Shown: positions 9,034 through 16,843, counted from the first letter of the stretch. The stretch is 64,000 nucleotides of DNA from an uncultured beta proteobacterium (GCA_903960915.1 CAJCCO010000094.1:28832-92831), one strand, 5' to 3'. Notes: a model not told the origin generated them from the letters alone. Numbers and translations: made by a program.

Positions 9034-10935
9034 TTAATTAGCCCATGACAAAGACACAAATACATTTCTGCCAAGGGTGGAATACCCATCGGCCAACACG
9101 TATTGCTTGTCTGCCAGGTTATTCACTCGGGCTTGCAAGGTCAGGTCTTTTTGCAGCTTCCAGTTAGCGCCTACGTTGAGCAAGGCGTAGCCTGGCAGGA
9201 TGGCGCGTACTTTATTGCTCGTAATCACTGAGTTGTCTTTCCTGTCGCTGGATAATTTAAGCTCGCTGTAAACGCTGGCTTGGCCCATGCGCTGCGTCAC
9301 ATTCAGGTTCCACATATGGCGTGCCACGCGAACCAAGCGTAAACCATCGTCCAGCGTTTTGGGGTCGGCATAGTCATAGCCCAGCCGATAACTCAAATCA
9401 TCTCTTTGCGCTTGATAGCTCAGCGTGGCGCCTCGAAGAACGGCTGTTTTGCTTTGCTTGTTGGTACTCGTGGCAATAAAGCCATCGATGTCATTTTGGT
9501 AGATGACAGCACTGGCCGCGTCACTCCCCTGCTGGTACTTCATACCAATTTCTCGAGAGAAATTTCTTTGAGGTGTGAGGGTGACGTCACCTGAGCTGGG
9601 GTAGTAGAGCTGATTGAAGGTAGGGGCTTGAAAGCTGGTGCCCATGCTGGTCACAGCACGCCATTGCGGACTCAGTTTGTACCCCCCGGACAGCGCCCAG
9701 TTGTTGAAACTTCCAAATTGGGAGTTGTTGTCATTGCGCAGCACAGCCAAGGCATTCCAGCTGTCACGGTTCAAGGCGTAAGACGCCAAGATGCTGCGAA
9801 CCTCCCGCTCCTTGACGGCGTAGATGGTTGAACTGTCTACCGTTTCCGAACGATTTTCCAGCAAAAGACCCAGCACATCAGTCCCAATGGAGATGTCGTT
9901 TTGCCAAGAGGCCTGGGTACGGTTGGTATTGAAGAAGGTGCGCCCATTTAATGCGCCGTCGGCGATGCGCACGTACGTGTAGGTGGCTTCATCAGCACTG
10001 CTGCCCCATTGCACGGTTGATTTCCAGTTGGGCAACCACTGCCCCTCCCACTTGAAGTTGATTTGCGTGAGGGTAGGTTGGGTGTTTGCGTCTGTGGTCA
10101 ATTTAGTGAGGGCCAAAGGATTTGGAGTAACTGTCCCATCGAATTGGTAGGCCATGTTGCTGCGCAAAACACCGAAGGTCAGCGCGTGTTCAGGCGTGAG
10201 TTGGGCTGTGAGCTTGGCATCCAGACTGCTGATGTCAAAGCTGTCATCGTCTGGGTTGTAGCTAGTGGCCGCCGGGTTGGTGGCCACGCTGATACCAGCG
10301 GCTTGTTCCTTGGATACACCCAGGCTGTAACCTACGGCGCCGGTTCGTCCACGCAGGGAGGCAGCCGCTTTTTTCTGACCATCTGAGCCAGCACCAGCAT
10401 GGGCTGTTAACTGCAGGCCGTCCACCGGATCGCGGGTAAAAATTTGAACCACACCACCCACTGCATCGGGCCCATACAAAGCTGAAGCAGCACCTCGCAA
10501 CACCTCAATGCGTTCAATTCGATCCAGTGGCATATTCTCATAGGATGCATCGCCACTGGTGGCTGAGCCCACGCGAATGCCGTCAATCAGCACAATCGTC
10601 TGGGCGCTGGTTGCACCGCGAAGAAACATTTTGGTAGAAGAGCGGTAACCCCCGTTGCTGACAAACTGCACGCCGGGCAGCTGACCTAAGATGTCGCGAA
10701 GGGTGCTTTGTCCTGCCTGGTCAAGCGTGGTGCGGTCAATCACAGAGACATCGGCAATCACATCCGTAACAGGCACCGCCACGCGGCTCGCACTGATTAC
10801 AACTTCTTTCAAAATAGGCGCAGGCGTTGGGCTTTGCGCAATCGCTGACGTCATTTGGGTTGCCATAGCCGCCAATATCCAGGAAGACACGGCAAAGCGT
10901 GCAGTGAACTTGCAGATTTTCATAGAGGAGAACAT
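9034..10935 (-). CDS. btuB: TonB-dependent outer-membrane cobalamin receptor BtuB
   Basis: Receptor of 633 aa. The signal peptide ends near residue 33 (SAIA|Q). A TonB-box-like EVVISASR is at about 44-51, then the plug domain with GGYRSSTKMFLRG, VLIDGIRV and RIEVLRGAASALYGPDAVGGVVQI. A 22-strand barrel is expected over the remainder, ending in the aromatic C-terminus LSWAN. A start at ATG 10935 has a GAGG element 11 bp upstream; ATG 10923 is an alternative. It is the first gene of the operon, directly behind the riboswitch, as expected for a B12-repressed receptor. Confidence 0.95.
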   Translation of the reverse strand: MFSSMKICKFTARFAVSSWILAAMATQMTSAIAQSPTPAPILKEVVISASRVAVPVTDVIADVSVIDRTTLDQAGQSTLRDILGQLPGVQFVSNGGYRSSTKMFLRGATSAQTIVLIDGIRVGSATSGDASYENMPLDRIERIEVLRGAASALYGPDAVGGVVQIFTRDPVDGLQLTAHAGAGSDGQKKAAASLRGRTGAVGYSLGVSKEQAAGISVATNPAATSYNPDDDSFDISSLDAKLTAQLTPEHALTFGVLRSNMAYQFDGTVTPNPLALTKLTTDANTQPTLTQINFKWEGQWLPNWKSTVQWGSSADEATYTYVRIADGALNGRTFFNTNRTQASWQNDISIGTDVLGLLLENRSETVDSSTIYAVKEREVRSILASYALNRDSWNALAVLRNDNNSQFGSFNNWALSGGYKLSPQWRAVTSMGTSFQAPTFNQLYYPSSGDVTLTPQRNFSREIGMKYQQGSDAASAVIYQNDIDGFIATSTNKQSKTAVLRGATLSYQAQRDDLSYRLGYDYADPKTLDDGLRLVRVARHMWNLNVTQRMGQASVYSELKLSSDRKDNSVITSNKVRAILPGYALLNVGANWKLQKDLTLQARVNNLADKQYVLADGYSTLGRNVFVSLSWAN

Positions 10936-10949
10936 TCAACAAAAGCCCT

Positions 10950-10969
10950 CACCGTCTTCCCCGACAGTG
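10950..10969 (-). promoter_or_regulatory. Hairpin next to the btuB Shine-Dalgarno (candidate expression platform)
   Basis: On the minus strand a 7-bp stem (CACTGTC paired with GACGGTG, one G-T pair) closes a 6-nt loop GGGGAA. It is followed immediately by AGGGCTTTTG, which contains the presumed btuB ribosome binding site and a short T-run. It could work as the switching element of the upstream riboswitch, by blocking translation or as a weak terminator. The stem is seen directly; its regulatory use is inferred. Confidence 0.5.
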
Positions 10970-10999
10970 CATGGGCGTTACGGTTACACGCAGGCGTGC

Positions 11000-11195
11000 A
11001 ACCAACTTGTTGGCCGGTATCCGGGCTGGTGGAACAACCTCCATCGCCTTCCCAAGTGTGCGAACGCACTCAGTGGCCGTGATGGAAGCGGAAATCTTGC
11101 GACTCGTCCACTTACCGTTGCGGGGGCAGCGCAGGTTAGGTCGGCTGTTACCAGCCTGGCCCTCCTGCTTCCCGTTGAACTGCAGCCTGTGAACC
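11000..11195 (-). ncRNA. Cobalamin (B12) riboswitch aptamer
   Basis: The leader of btuB carries the conserved cobalamin aptamer elements in order on the minus strand: an AACGGGAA element, GCTGCCCCCGCAACGGTAA, then GCCACTG followed by a CACTTGGGAAGGCG segment, and the 3' B12 box AGCCCGGATACCGGCC (plus coordinates 11011-11026). Spacing matches the class. Known function: adenosylcobalamin binding lowers expression of downstream uptake and synthesis genes. The exact ends are approximate. It should control the whole run of closely spaced genes down to cobQ. Confidence 0.93.
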
Positions 11196-11218
11196 AAGCC
11201 GCGAGCACCAACGCGCGA

Positions 11219-11251
11219 ATTCTACAACCGATTCGCGTTGCCCCCTACAAT
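11219..11251. promoter_or_regulatory. Divergent promoter region for btuB operon (minus) and zapB-like/zapA (plus)
   Basis: Two -10-like hexamers are visible: TACAAT on the plus strand at 11246-11251, placing a start only a few bases before the ATG at 11261, and TAGAAT on the minus strand at 11219-11224, placing a start just before the riboswitch. Neither has a convincing -35. If the plus-strand call is right, the zapB-like mRNA would be nearly leaderless. Confidence 0.35.
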
Positions 11252-11260
11252 GCTTAGCCT

Positions 11261-11491
11261 ATGTCGAATACCTCTCAAATCGACCAAATTACTGAACGTG
11301 TGGAACGTTTGCTGGTTCGCTACGACGAGCTGCAACGCACCAACGCCCTCCTCAGTGCGCAGGTCCAATCGCTTGTCCAGGAACGTGATTCTTTGAAATC
11401 ACGTTTAGGCGCGGCCCGTTCTCGTGTGGACGCCCTGCTGGAACGTCTCCCCGATGCCATGGGCACCTCTGGGCAGAAAGGCAACCCATGA
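11261..11491 (+). CDS. ZapB-like coiled-coil cell division protein
   Basis: Short all-helical protein of 76 aa with leucine/isoleucine heptads across residues 5-60 (ITERVERLLVRYDELQRTN, VQSLVQERDSLKSRL). Known context: genes directly upstream of zapA in betaproteobacteria encode ZapB/DUF904-like coiled coils thought to act with ZapA at the Z-ring. It shares an ATGA overlap with zapA. No Shine-Dalgarno is visible before the ATG, which fits a very short leader. The role is inferred from context and shape. Confidence 0.75.
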   Translation: MSNTSQIDQITERVERLLVRYDELQRTNALLSAQVQSLVQERDSLKSRLGAARSRVDALLERLPDAMGTSGQKGNP

Positions 11492-11820
11492 AACAGCTGG
11501 AAGTTCAAATCATGGGGCAAAGCTATTTGCTCGGATGCCCTGAAGGGGGCGATGCGCAAATGCTAGAAGCCGTTAACTTGGTGGACGCTGCCATGTGCAA
11601 AATTCGCGACAGTGGCAAGGTGCGCGCCCGTGACCGCATCGCTGTGCTGGCCGCCCTGAACCTGGCGTTTGATCTGACCAACAAAGATGCCCCTGTGCTT
11701 GTCCCCACTCCTGCCCGTCACTCAGATGTGGCTGCTGTGCCGTTGTCAGGTGGCCAGCAACTCGACAGCTTGATCCATAAGCTGGACCTGGCCTTGGGTG
11801 AAGACGGACGCTTGTTCTAA
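11488..11820 (+). CDS. zapA: Cell division protein ZapA
   Basis: FtsZ-ring-stabilising protein of 110 aa. The N-terminal half has the ZapA signature (LEVQIMGQSYLLGCPEG, then EAVNLVDAAMCKIRDSGKVRARDRIAVLAALNLAFDL) and a C-terminal helix follows. ATGA overlap with the upstream coiled-coil gene indicates coupling. Downstream to 12006 there is an 8-T run at about 11825-11832 without a clear stem, and no further gene that I can support. Confidence 0.9.
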   Translation: MKQLEVQIMGQSYLLGCPEGGDAQMLEAVNLVDAAMCKIRDSGKVRARDRIAVLAALNLAFDLTNKDAPVLVPTPARHSDVAAVPLSGGQQLDSLIHKLDLALGEDGRLF

Positions 11821-12006
11821 GCCTCTTTTTTTTGCGCGCCTTTCAAAGCGCCTTTCAGCGTTTTCCCCGCTTGTACCAACCAACGGGTGCCGCCTCACTG
11901 GCTCGTATCCGGTCTGTTGAATCGTTTGTGGTTTTAATTCAGCGAATACCAAGTCTCCTGCTCTAGCGCAAAACGTCATTTTCTGGCAGGGCTAGAGTGA
12001 TGGTTT

Positions 12007-12876
12007 ATGCGCTTTCACCTCACCTACGGTCTTTCTGTCACCATTTTCTGCATCGCAATTTCTTCATGGGCTGAACAAGCCCGGGCTCAAGACAAATTGG
12101 CGCCTGCTGCGTCTGCGGTTGTGGAAGATGTCTACGCGCTGCGGTGGGAAACCGGCTTATTGATTGGTGGCGTGGTGTCCACGGGCATGCGGCGCTGGAA
12201 TTGGGGCAGCAGTGCCACTTTTCACACCAGTCAAGAGGGCTGGTTTGGCATGAATACAGCAAGCGGCGGTGCGGACAAACTGGGGCACGCCATGTCGTCC
12301 TATGCGATCACCAACATTCTGTCTGAGCAATTGCTGCGAGAGGGTCGCTCTGCACAGCAAGCGGCTCTTGCGTCTATGTTGATCGCCGATGTGGTGATGA
12401 CGGGCATTGAATTTTTTGACGGCTATTCTGTTGAGTACGGCTGGTCAAATGAGGATTTGTTGATGGGTTGGTTGGGCTCGGGCCTGGCTTACTGGCGCCA
12501 AACCACGCCCGGTATGCGTGAAAAACTGGATTTCAGGCTGGAGTACCAGCCTTCGGGTTACAAAAAGTTCACCCCCTTAGGTGACTATGCCGGACAAAAA
12601 TATGTGGTGGCCCTGAAGCTCTCCGGCTTCAAGAACTTGCAAGATTCACCGTTGCGGTTTTTGGAGCTGCAAACCGGCTACTACACCCGAGGGTTCAGCC
12701 TAGAAGAACAGGCCAAAGGCCTGGAGCCAAGCCGCCAGGGCTTTGTGGGAATTGGCGTTAACTTGTCTGAATTGCTGTTGGGCCGACGCGAAAGCGCAGA
12801 AAGCACCGCCAAGCGTGCCGGACGCCTTTTCTTTGAGCACCTTCAGCTGCCTTTAACGGCAACGCGGGTGGAGTAA
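12007..12876 (+). CDS. DUF2279 (YfiM-like) exported protein
   Basis: Protein of 289 aa with an N-terminal signal-like segment (hydrophobic 7-20, possible cleavage after QARAQ near 28). The conserved patch GADKLGHAMSSYAI...LLREGRS, with a membrane-like stretch MLIADVVMTGIEFFDGYS, resembles the DUF2279/YfiM family of predicted periplasmic lipoproteins or envelope proteins. No lipobox cysteine is seen. Molecular function is unknown. It sits between zapA and the 6S RNA gene. Confidence 0.7.
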   Translation: MRFHLTYGLSVTIFCIAISSWAEQARAQDKLAPAASAVVEDVYALRWETGLLIGGVVSTGMRRWNWGSSATFHTSQEGWFGMNTASGGADKLGHAMSSYAITNILSEQLLREGRSAQQAALASMLIADVVMTGIEFFDGYSVEYGWSNEDLLMGWLGSGLAYWRQTTPGMREKLDFRLEYQPSGYKKFTPLGDYAGQKYVVALKLSGFKNLQDSPLRFLELQTGYYTRGFSLEEQAKGLEPSRQGFVGIGVNLSELLLGRRESAESTAKRAGRLFFEHLQLPLTATRVE

Positions 12877-12881
12877 AGCCC

Positions 12882-12887
12882 TACAAT
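12882..12887 (+). promoter_or_regulatory. -10 element of the 6S RNA promoter
   Basis: TACAAT lies 5 bp after the DUF2279 stop and places a transcription start near 12894, just where the 6S closing stem begins. No strong -35 is seen 16-18 bp upstream. Confidence 0.5.
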
Positions 12888-12893
12888 TCGCCC

Positions 12894-13068
12894 TGTCTGC
12901 AGTGCTCGCCGGGCTTTATATTTTCTTGAACCAATGCTCTTTGAGCCCGGGCTTGGAACATCGCAAGTTAAGCGTGATCATCTCGCGTTAGATGAACCCA
13001 ATGACTTGCTGACCTCGCCCACCTGAACCCCGGTTCAGGATGCCGGTCCGGTGGCATTTGCAGACACC
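12894..13068 (+). ncRNA. ssrS: 6S RNA
   Basis: About 175-nt RNA that mimics an open promoter and binds sigma70-RNA polymerase. Its ends form a long closing stem: GTCTGCA (12895-12901) pairs perfectly with TGCAGAC (13059-13065), extended inward by TGC/GCA. The terminal motifs, TGCTCGCC at the 5' side and GGTGGCATTTGCAG at the 3' side, match the 6S family layout. An internal hairpin CCTGAACC/GGTTCAGG is at 13022-13039. Eight T follow at 13069-13076. Location downstream of zapA is the known proteobacterial context. Exact ends are approximate. Confidence 0.85.
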
Positions 13069-13086
13069 TTTTTTTTCAGGCCCCCC

Positions 13087-13905
13087 ATGACTATTGAACC
13101 CCTGCTCATTTTGCAACTTGCCCTGCTGGGACTGAGCACTGGCCTGTTGGCAGGTTTGCTGGGTATTGGCGGGGGCATGATCATGGTGCCATTTCTTACC
13201 TTGCTTTTAACGGCTCGGGGCGCAGAACCTGGCTTGGCGGTCAAAATGGCCATTGCCACCTCCATGGCCACCATCATTTTCACCTCTGTCTCCAGTGTTC
13301 GTGCCCACCACAAACGCGGCGCCGTGCGCTGGGACCTGGTTAAAGGGTTGGCGCCGGGCATTGTGTTGGGGGGCGTCGTGGCGAGCATGGGAGTTTTCGC
13401 GCTGCTCAAAGGGGCCTCATTGGCTTTGTTCTTTGCAGGCTTTGTGAGCTTTTCTGCCACACAAATGTTCTTGGACAAAAAGCCTGCGCCCACTAGACAA
13501 GTACCCGGTACCGTAGGCCTTTGGGGAGCAGGTGGTGTGATTGGATTTTTGTCGGGCCTGGTGGGCGCGGGCGGAGGCTTTGTCAGTGTGCCGTTCATGA
13601 CCTGGTGCAATATCGCGATTCACCAGGCAGTGGCAACATCGGCTGCGCTGGGTTTTCCTATTGCGTTGGCCAACGTCGCAGGCTACATCATCAGCGGCCA
13701 AAACCTGGCGAATTTGCCGCCGCATTCATTCGGTTACCTCTGGTTGCCAGCGCTAACAGTGATTGCTTTTTGCAGCGTTCTAACAGCTCCCCTAGGGGCC
13801 AAAGCAGCCCATAAACTGCCTGTGAAGCAGCTCAAGCGGGTGTTTGCCAGCATTCTTTACTTGCTGGCGGCCTATATGCTTTATCGCGGACTATCTACCC
13901 TCTGA
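13087..13905 (+). CDS. TauE/SafE-family membrane permease
   Basis: Predicted anion (sulfite/organosulfonate-type) exporter of 272 aa with about eight hydrophobic segments in two repeats. Each repeat opens with the family glycine motif: AGLLGIGGGMIMVPF near 23-37 and SGLVGAGGGFVSVPF near 157-171. ATG 13087 is used; an upstream start at 13051 would lie inside 6S RNA. It begins 18 bp after the 6S 3' end with only AGG as weak ribosome binding site, so it may be read through from ssrS. Substrate unknown. Confidence 0.85.
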   Translation: MTIEPLLILQLALLGLSTGLLAGLLGIGGGMIMVPFLTLLLTARGAEPGLAVKMAIATSMATIIFTSVSSVRAHHKRGAVRWDLVKGLAPGIVLGGVVASMGVFALLKGASLALFFAGFVSFSATQMFLDKKPAPTRQVPGTVGLWGAGGVIGFLSGLVGAGGGFVSVPFMTWCNIAIHQAVATSAALGFPIALANVAGYIISGQNLANLPPHSFGYLWLPALTVIAFCSVLTAPLGAKAAHKLPVKQLKRVFASILYLLAAYMLYRGLSTL

Positions 13906-14862
13906 GCCACGTTCTGGTCCACGGTCAGAGCACTGAAGCTGAACGAACCCGTGCAAGCGTTCAACCTCCTGAGCTTGACACAAACCCGTGCCCTCGCTCG
14001 CCAAAGCCGCTGAACCTGCGGCCACCCCCCAACAAAACGCCTCCCGCTCAGTGAGCCCACGCGCCAGAGCCCAAGCCATGGCGCCTACAAAACTATCGCC
14101 CGCCCCTACGGCGCTCAGCACGGTCACCGGTAAGGCTGGCGCGTAGCAGGCACCCTGGGCGTTGAACAACCACGCGCCGTCAGCGCCCATAGAAAGCGCC
14201 ACCAGTTGCGCCTGCTGTTTGTTCAAGATGTTTTCAACCGCCTCGCGTTGCGATTGCTCTGAATCGAGGGTCTGGCCCAGCAGCTCCCGCAGTTCCCGAA
14301 GGCTGGGCTTGAGCATGAAAACCCCCTCCTCCAGCGCAGCACTTAAAGGCTCGCCCGAAGTGTCAAGAATCAATTGAATGCCCAACGATTTACTCAGGCG
14401 AGCCAGTTGCGCATAAAAATCCGTGGGGACACCTGGCGGCAGGCTTCCGCTGGCCACCAAAAAGCGGGGACGCGGGGTGATCTTCGCCACGTGGTCCAGG
14501 CAAGCTTGCCATTCAGACCTTGCCAGTTCGGGCCCAGGCAGCACAAAACGGTACTCCTTGCCCGTGGCGTTCTCATGCACGGTATAGCTTTCGCGGGTTT
14601 CACCCGCAATGGGGATGCAAAGACTGGTCACGCGCTCGCTCGCCAGCAAATTACTGAAAAGAACCCCAGAAGCGCCGCCCGCTGGATACAGCGCAACGCA
14701 ACTGCCTTGAAGGCGTTGAATGACCCGGGCCACATTGATACCCCCACCGCCAGGATGGCGCTGCGGCGCACTGCAACGCAGCTTGTGGGTAGGCGTTACA
14801 TGGTCTGTAGACGTTGCAATGTCTACAGCCGGGTTCATGGTGAGGGTGAGAATATGGGGCAT
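13891..14862 (-). CDS. PfkB-family hexose-phosphate kinase (6-phosphofructokinase II / 1-phosphofructokinase type)
   Basis: Ribokinase-fold sugar-phosphate kinase of 323 aa. The N-terminus MPHILTLTMNPAVDIA and the HPGGGGINVARVI motif are typical of the FruK/PfkB/LacC branch. The ATP-binding, catalytic motif VGAGDSFVGAM is near residue 256. This branch phosphorylates fructose-1-P, fructose-6-P or tagatose-6-P, and the sequence alone does not decide. The 3' end overlaps the convergent TauE-type gene by 15 bp. No PTS genes are adjacent. Confidence 0.85.
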   Translation of the reverse strand: MPHILTLTMNPAVDIATSTDHVTPTHKLRCSAPQRHPGGGGINVARVIQRLQGSCVALYPAGGASGVLFSNLLASERVTSLCIPIAGETRESYTVHENATGKEYRFVLPGPELARSEWQACLDHVAKITPRPRFLVASGSLPPGVPTDFYAQLARLSKSLGIQLILDTSGEPLSAALEEGVFMLKPSLRELRELLGQTLDSEQSQREAVENILNKQQAQLVALSMGADGAWLFNAQGACYAPALPVTVLSAVGAGDSFVGAMAWALARGLTEREAFCWGVAAGSAALASEGTGLCQAQEVERLHGFVQLQCSDRGPERGSEGR

Positions 14863-14910
14863 TGGCTAAACAGCCTAGCACGTAAATATTTTCAAAGGCC
14901 TTGGGAAAAA

Positions 14911-14945
14911 TAAAAAAGCCTGCTGTCGTTTCCGAAGCAGGCTTT
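14911..14945 (-). terminator. Rho-independent terminator of tRNA-Lys
   Basis: A 10-bp inverted repeat (14915-14924 with 14936-14945, arms AGCAGGCTTT/AAAGCCTGCT, 11-nt loop) is followed on the minus strand by a T-rich tail. It lies about 22 bp after the tRNA 3' end. Confidence 0.85.
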
Positions 14946-14966
14946 CTATGCCAGTAAAGGCTAATT

Positions 14967-15042
14967 TGGTGGGATGTGCGGGGGTCGAACCCACGACAAA
15001 CGGATTAAAAGTCCGCTGCTCTACCAACTGAGCTAACATCCC
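14967..15042 (-). tRNA. tRNA-Lys (anticodon TTT)
   Basis: 76-nt cloverleaf with CCA encoded. The acceptor arms are GGGATGT/ACATCCC. The D-arm segment AGCTCAGTTGGTAGAGC is present, the anticodon loop reads CTTTTAA with TTT, and the T-arm region is GTGGGTTCGACCCCCGC. A single tRNA unit with its own promoter and terminator. Confidence 0.97.
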
Positions 15043-15086
15043 ATCAGGTATCTTGGAATCTTTTTAGGTACTCCGCGAAGCCTCAA

Positions 15087-15092
15087 ATTATA
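15087..15092 (-). promoter_or_regulatory. -10 element of the tRNA-Lys promoter
   Basis: A consensus TATAAT lies about 45 bp before the tRNA 5' end on the minus strand. The -35 is weak: the region 16-17 bp upstream reads AAGACT, with TTGATC nearer. It lies in the short gap after the tcdA stop. Confidence 0.55.
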
Positions 15093-15119
15093 GCGTGGTT
15101 TTAGATCAAGTCTTTGTGC

Positions 15120-15863
15120 TTACGAAGAAATTTGATCAAGCACCCAACCCGCTGCGCATTGACCGAAAGTGGCGGTCACGCTCACCACTGAACCATAGCC
15201 ATGGCAGTTGAGGCTGCCGTCTCCTTCCACGTCACAAGAGGCATCGGGAGATTTCACCGCCTCCCTGCTGAAGACGCAGTTAACGTTCATCTTTTTTCCT
15301 AACTTAGGCGCCCCGTGTTCTTTTCTAAGTCGGTAACGAACTTGCGCTAGCAAAGGGTCATGGGTGGTACCTGAAAGATCGTCTACGTCGACCAAGTGCG
15401 CATGCCTTTTACCCCCTGCGGCGCCAACAGAAATAAACAGTGACCTGGTCTGCCTGGCCCAGGACGCCATAGCGGTTTTGGCGCTGACTTGGTCACACGC
15501 ATCAATCACAGCGTCTACACCCTCGGGTAACAAGGCCGGCCAATTGTCCGGCCCGACAAAGTCTTCAAGGCAAGTTACCTCGCATTCAGGATGAAACGAG
15601 TGAATACGCTCTTGCATGGCCTGTACCTTGGCTTGGCCGACAGATGCTTGCACGGCTTGAATCTGGCGATTGATGTTGGATTCACTGACATGGTCCAGGT
15701 CAATCAGGGTCAGGCGCCCTACTCCGCTACGTGCCAGCGCTTCAACTGCCCAGGAACCCACACCGCCAATGCCGACAACCGCGATATGGGCGGCTGTTAT
15801 ACGCTGGGCACCCGCAACACCATAAAGGCGTGCCAGGCCACTGAATCGGCGGTCCAGAGTCAT
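15120..15863 (-). CDS. tcdA: tRNA threonylcarbamoyladenosine dehydratase TcdA (ThiF/MoeB/HesA family)
   Basis: E1-like ATP-dependent enzyme of 247 aa that cyclises t6A37 to ct6A in tRNAs. The nucleotide-binding motif GIGGVGS is at 31-37, LIDLDHVSESNINRQ follows at about 54-68, and CDQVSAKTAM and GDGSLNCHGYGS occur further on. Length and motifs match TcdA rather than ThiF or MoeB, and no sulfur-carrier gene is nearby. It stands alone between cpoB and tRNA-Lys. Confidence 0.88.
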   Translation of the reverse strand: MTLDRRFSGLARLYGVAGAQRITAAHIAVVGIGGVGSWAVEALARSGVGRLTLIDLDHVSESNINRQIQAVQASVGQAKVQAMQERIHSFHPECEVTCLEDFVGPDNWPALLPEGVDAVIDACDQVSAKTAMASWARQTRSLFISVGAAGGKRHAHLVDVDDLSGTTHDPLLAQVRYRLRKEHGAPKLGKKMNVNCVFSREAVKSPDASCDVEGDGSLNCHGYGSVVSVTATFGQCAAGWVLDQISS

Positions 15864-15941
15864 ATTGAGAAAAGATTAGATAGCAAAAATGACCGCATTA
15901 AAACAAGTCAACGCCTGAGTGTGTGCGCGCCAAGGGCACAC

Positions 15942-16823
15942 TTATTTAAGCTTGGATAAGCGCTCTTTTGCGGTAACTGCCACCTCGGATTGAGGATAGG
16001 TCTTGATGAGTTCTTCAAGCGTTTTTCGGGCGCCACGAACGTCTTTTAATTCCACCTGGCAGTTGGCAATGGCGAGCAGGGATTCTGGTGCACGCACATG
16101 GTTTGCTTCTCGTGCAATAAGCGCACGAAATTTCTGCATGGCTTCTTTGTAGTCGCGATTGGCATATTGCGCATTGCCTAACCAGAACAATGCGGCGCTG
16201 GTGAAGCCGCTGCGGGGATATTGCCTGATAAATTCTTGGAACAGATTAGCGGAAACTTCGAATTCCCCCTTGCGGAAAATCCCCAGGGCGTAATCAAAGT
16301 CCTTCTTCTCTGCGGGCTCTGCCATAAACTCCTTGCCGTCCAGTGTGGTTTTGAAGGGCTCCAAAGGCCGAATACGTTCATCCACACTTTGCACCAAGTC
16401 TTTTTGTCGCCGCTGTGTGTCAGCCAGCTCTTTTGACAGCTGTTCGTTTTGCCCTTTGATAGATGCAATTTCTGAGCGCAAGGTTTCAAGTTGCGCTTGC
16501 AGATCGAGCAAACTGCGTCTGAATAGGGACAAGTCCTCCGCGGCTCGCAATACCTCTAGCTCCGCTTTTAGAGCGGCGCTCTGCTTTTCGGTCAATGCTT
16601 TTTGGCGATCTGCATCCACCGATGATCGTATCGCTTCAGTGGACTGGCGAAGCGTTTCAGTGGACTGACGAAGTGTTTCAGTGGACTGGCGAATCGTTTC
16701 AACCTTTTGCCTCAAATCAAGAATCGCCTGCCGTGCTTCTTCATCCTCAAAAAAAGCAGCCGATGCCATGCTGGAGTTCAAAGCCAACAGCATGGCAACG
16801 ATCGTTGATTGAAACGACTTCAT
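15942..16823 (-). CDS. cpoB: Tol-Pal system coordinator CpoB (YbgF)
   Basis: Periplasmic protein of 293 aa with a signal peptide (cleavage near SMASA|A, residue 22). A coiled coil from about 30 to 135 is built partly from identical heptads, and C-terminal TPR repeats (about 170-290) include DYALGIFRKGEFEVSANLFQEF and AALFWLGNAQYANRDYKEAM. Known role: links Tol-Pal outer-membrane constriction with peptidoglycan synthesis. It follows pal by 20 bp, as in the usual tolB-pal-cpoB order. Confidence 0.92.
   Translation of the reverse strand: MKSFQSTIVAMLLALNSSMASAAFFEDEEARQAILDLRQKVETIRQSTETLRQSTETLRQSTEAIRSSVDADRQKALTEKQSAALKAELEVLRAAEDLSLFRRSLLDLQAQLETLRSEIASIKGQNEQLSKELADTQRRQKDLVQSVDERIRPLEPFKTTLDGKEFMAEPAEKKDFDYALGIFRKGEFEVSANLFQEFIRQYPRSGFTSAALFWLGNAQYANRDYKEAMQKFRALIAREANHVRAPESLLAIANCQVELKDVRGARKTLEELIKTYPQSEVAVTAKERLSKLK
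16638..16700. repeat. Three tandem 21-bp repeats inside cpoB
   Basis: Three nearly identical 21-bp units (16638-16658, 16659-16679, 16680-16700) encode the heptads RQSTETL repeated in the coiled coil. Unit-to-unit differences are one to two bases, suggesting recent slippage expansion. The array keeps the reading frame. Confidence 0.85.
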
Positions 16824-16843
16824 AAAGCGAAAAGTCCTTGTCT

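Noticed and set aside
11821..12006. 6S RNA directly after zapA
   Set aside because: The stretch lacks the long closing stem and 6S end motifs; these are found instead at 12894-13068.
16638..16700. CRISPR-like direct repeats
   Set aside because: Units are contiguous without spacers and lie in frame inside cpoB; they encode coiled-coil heptads.
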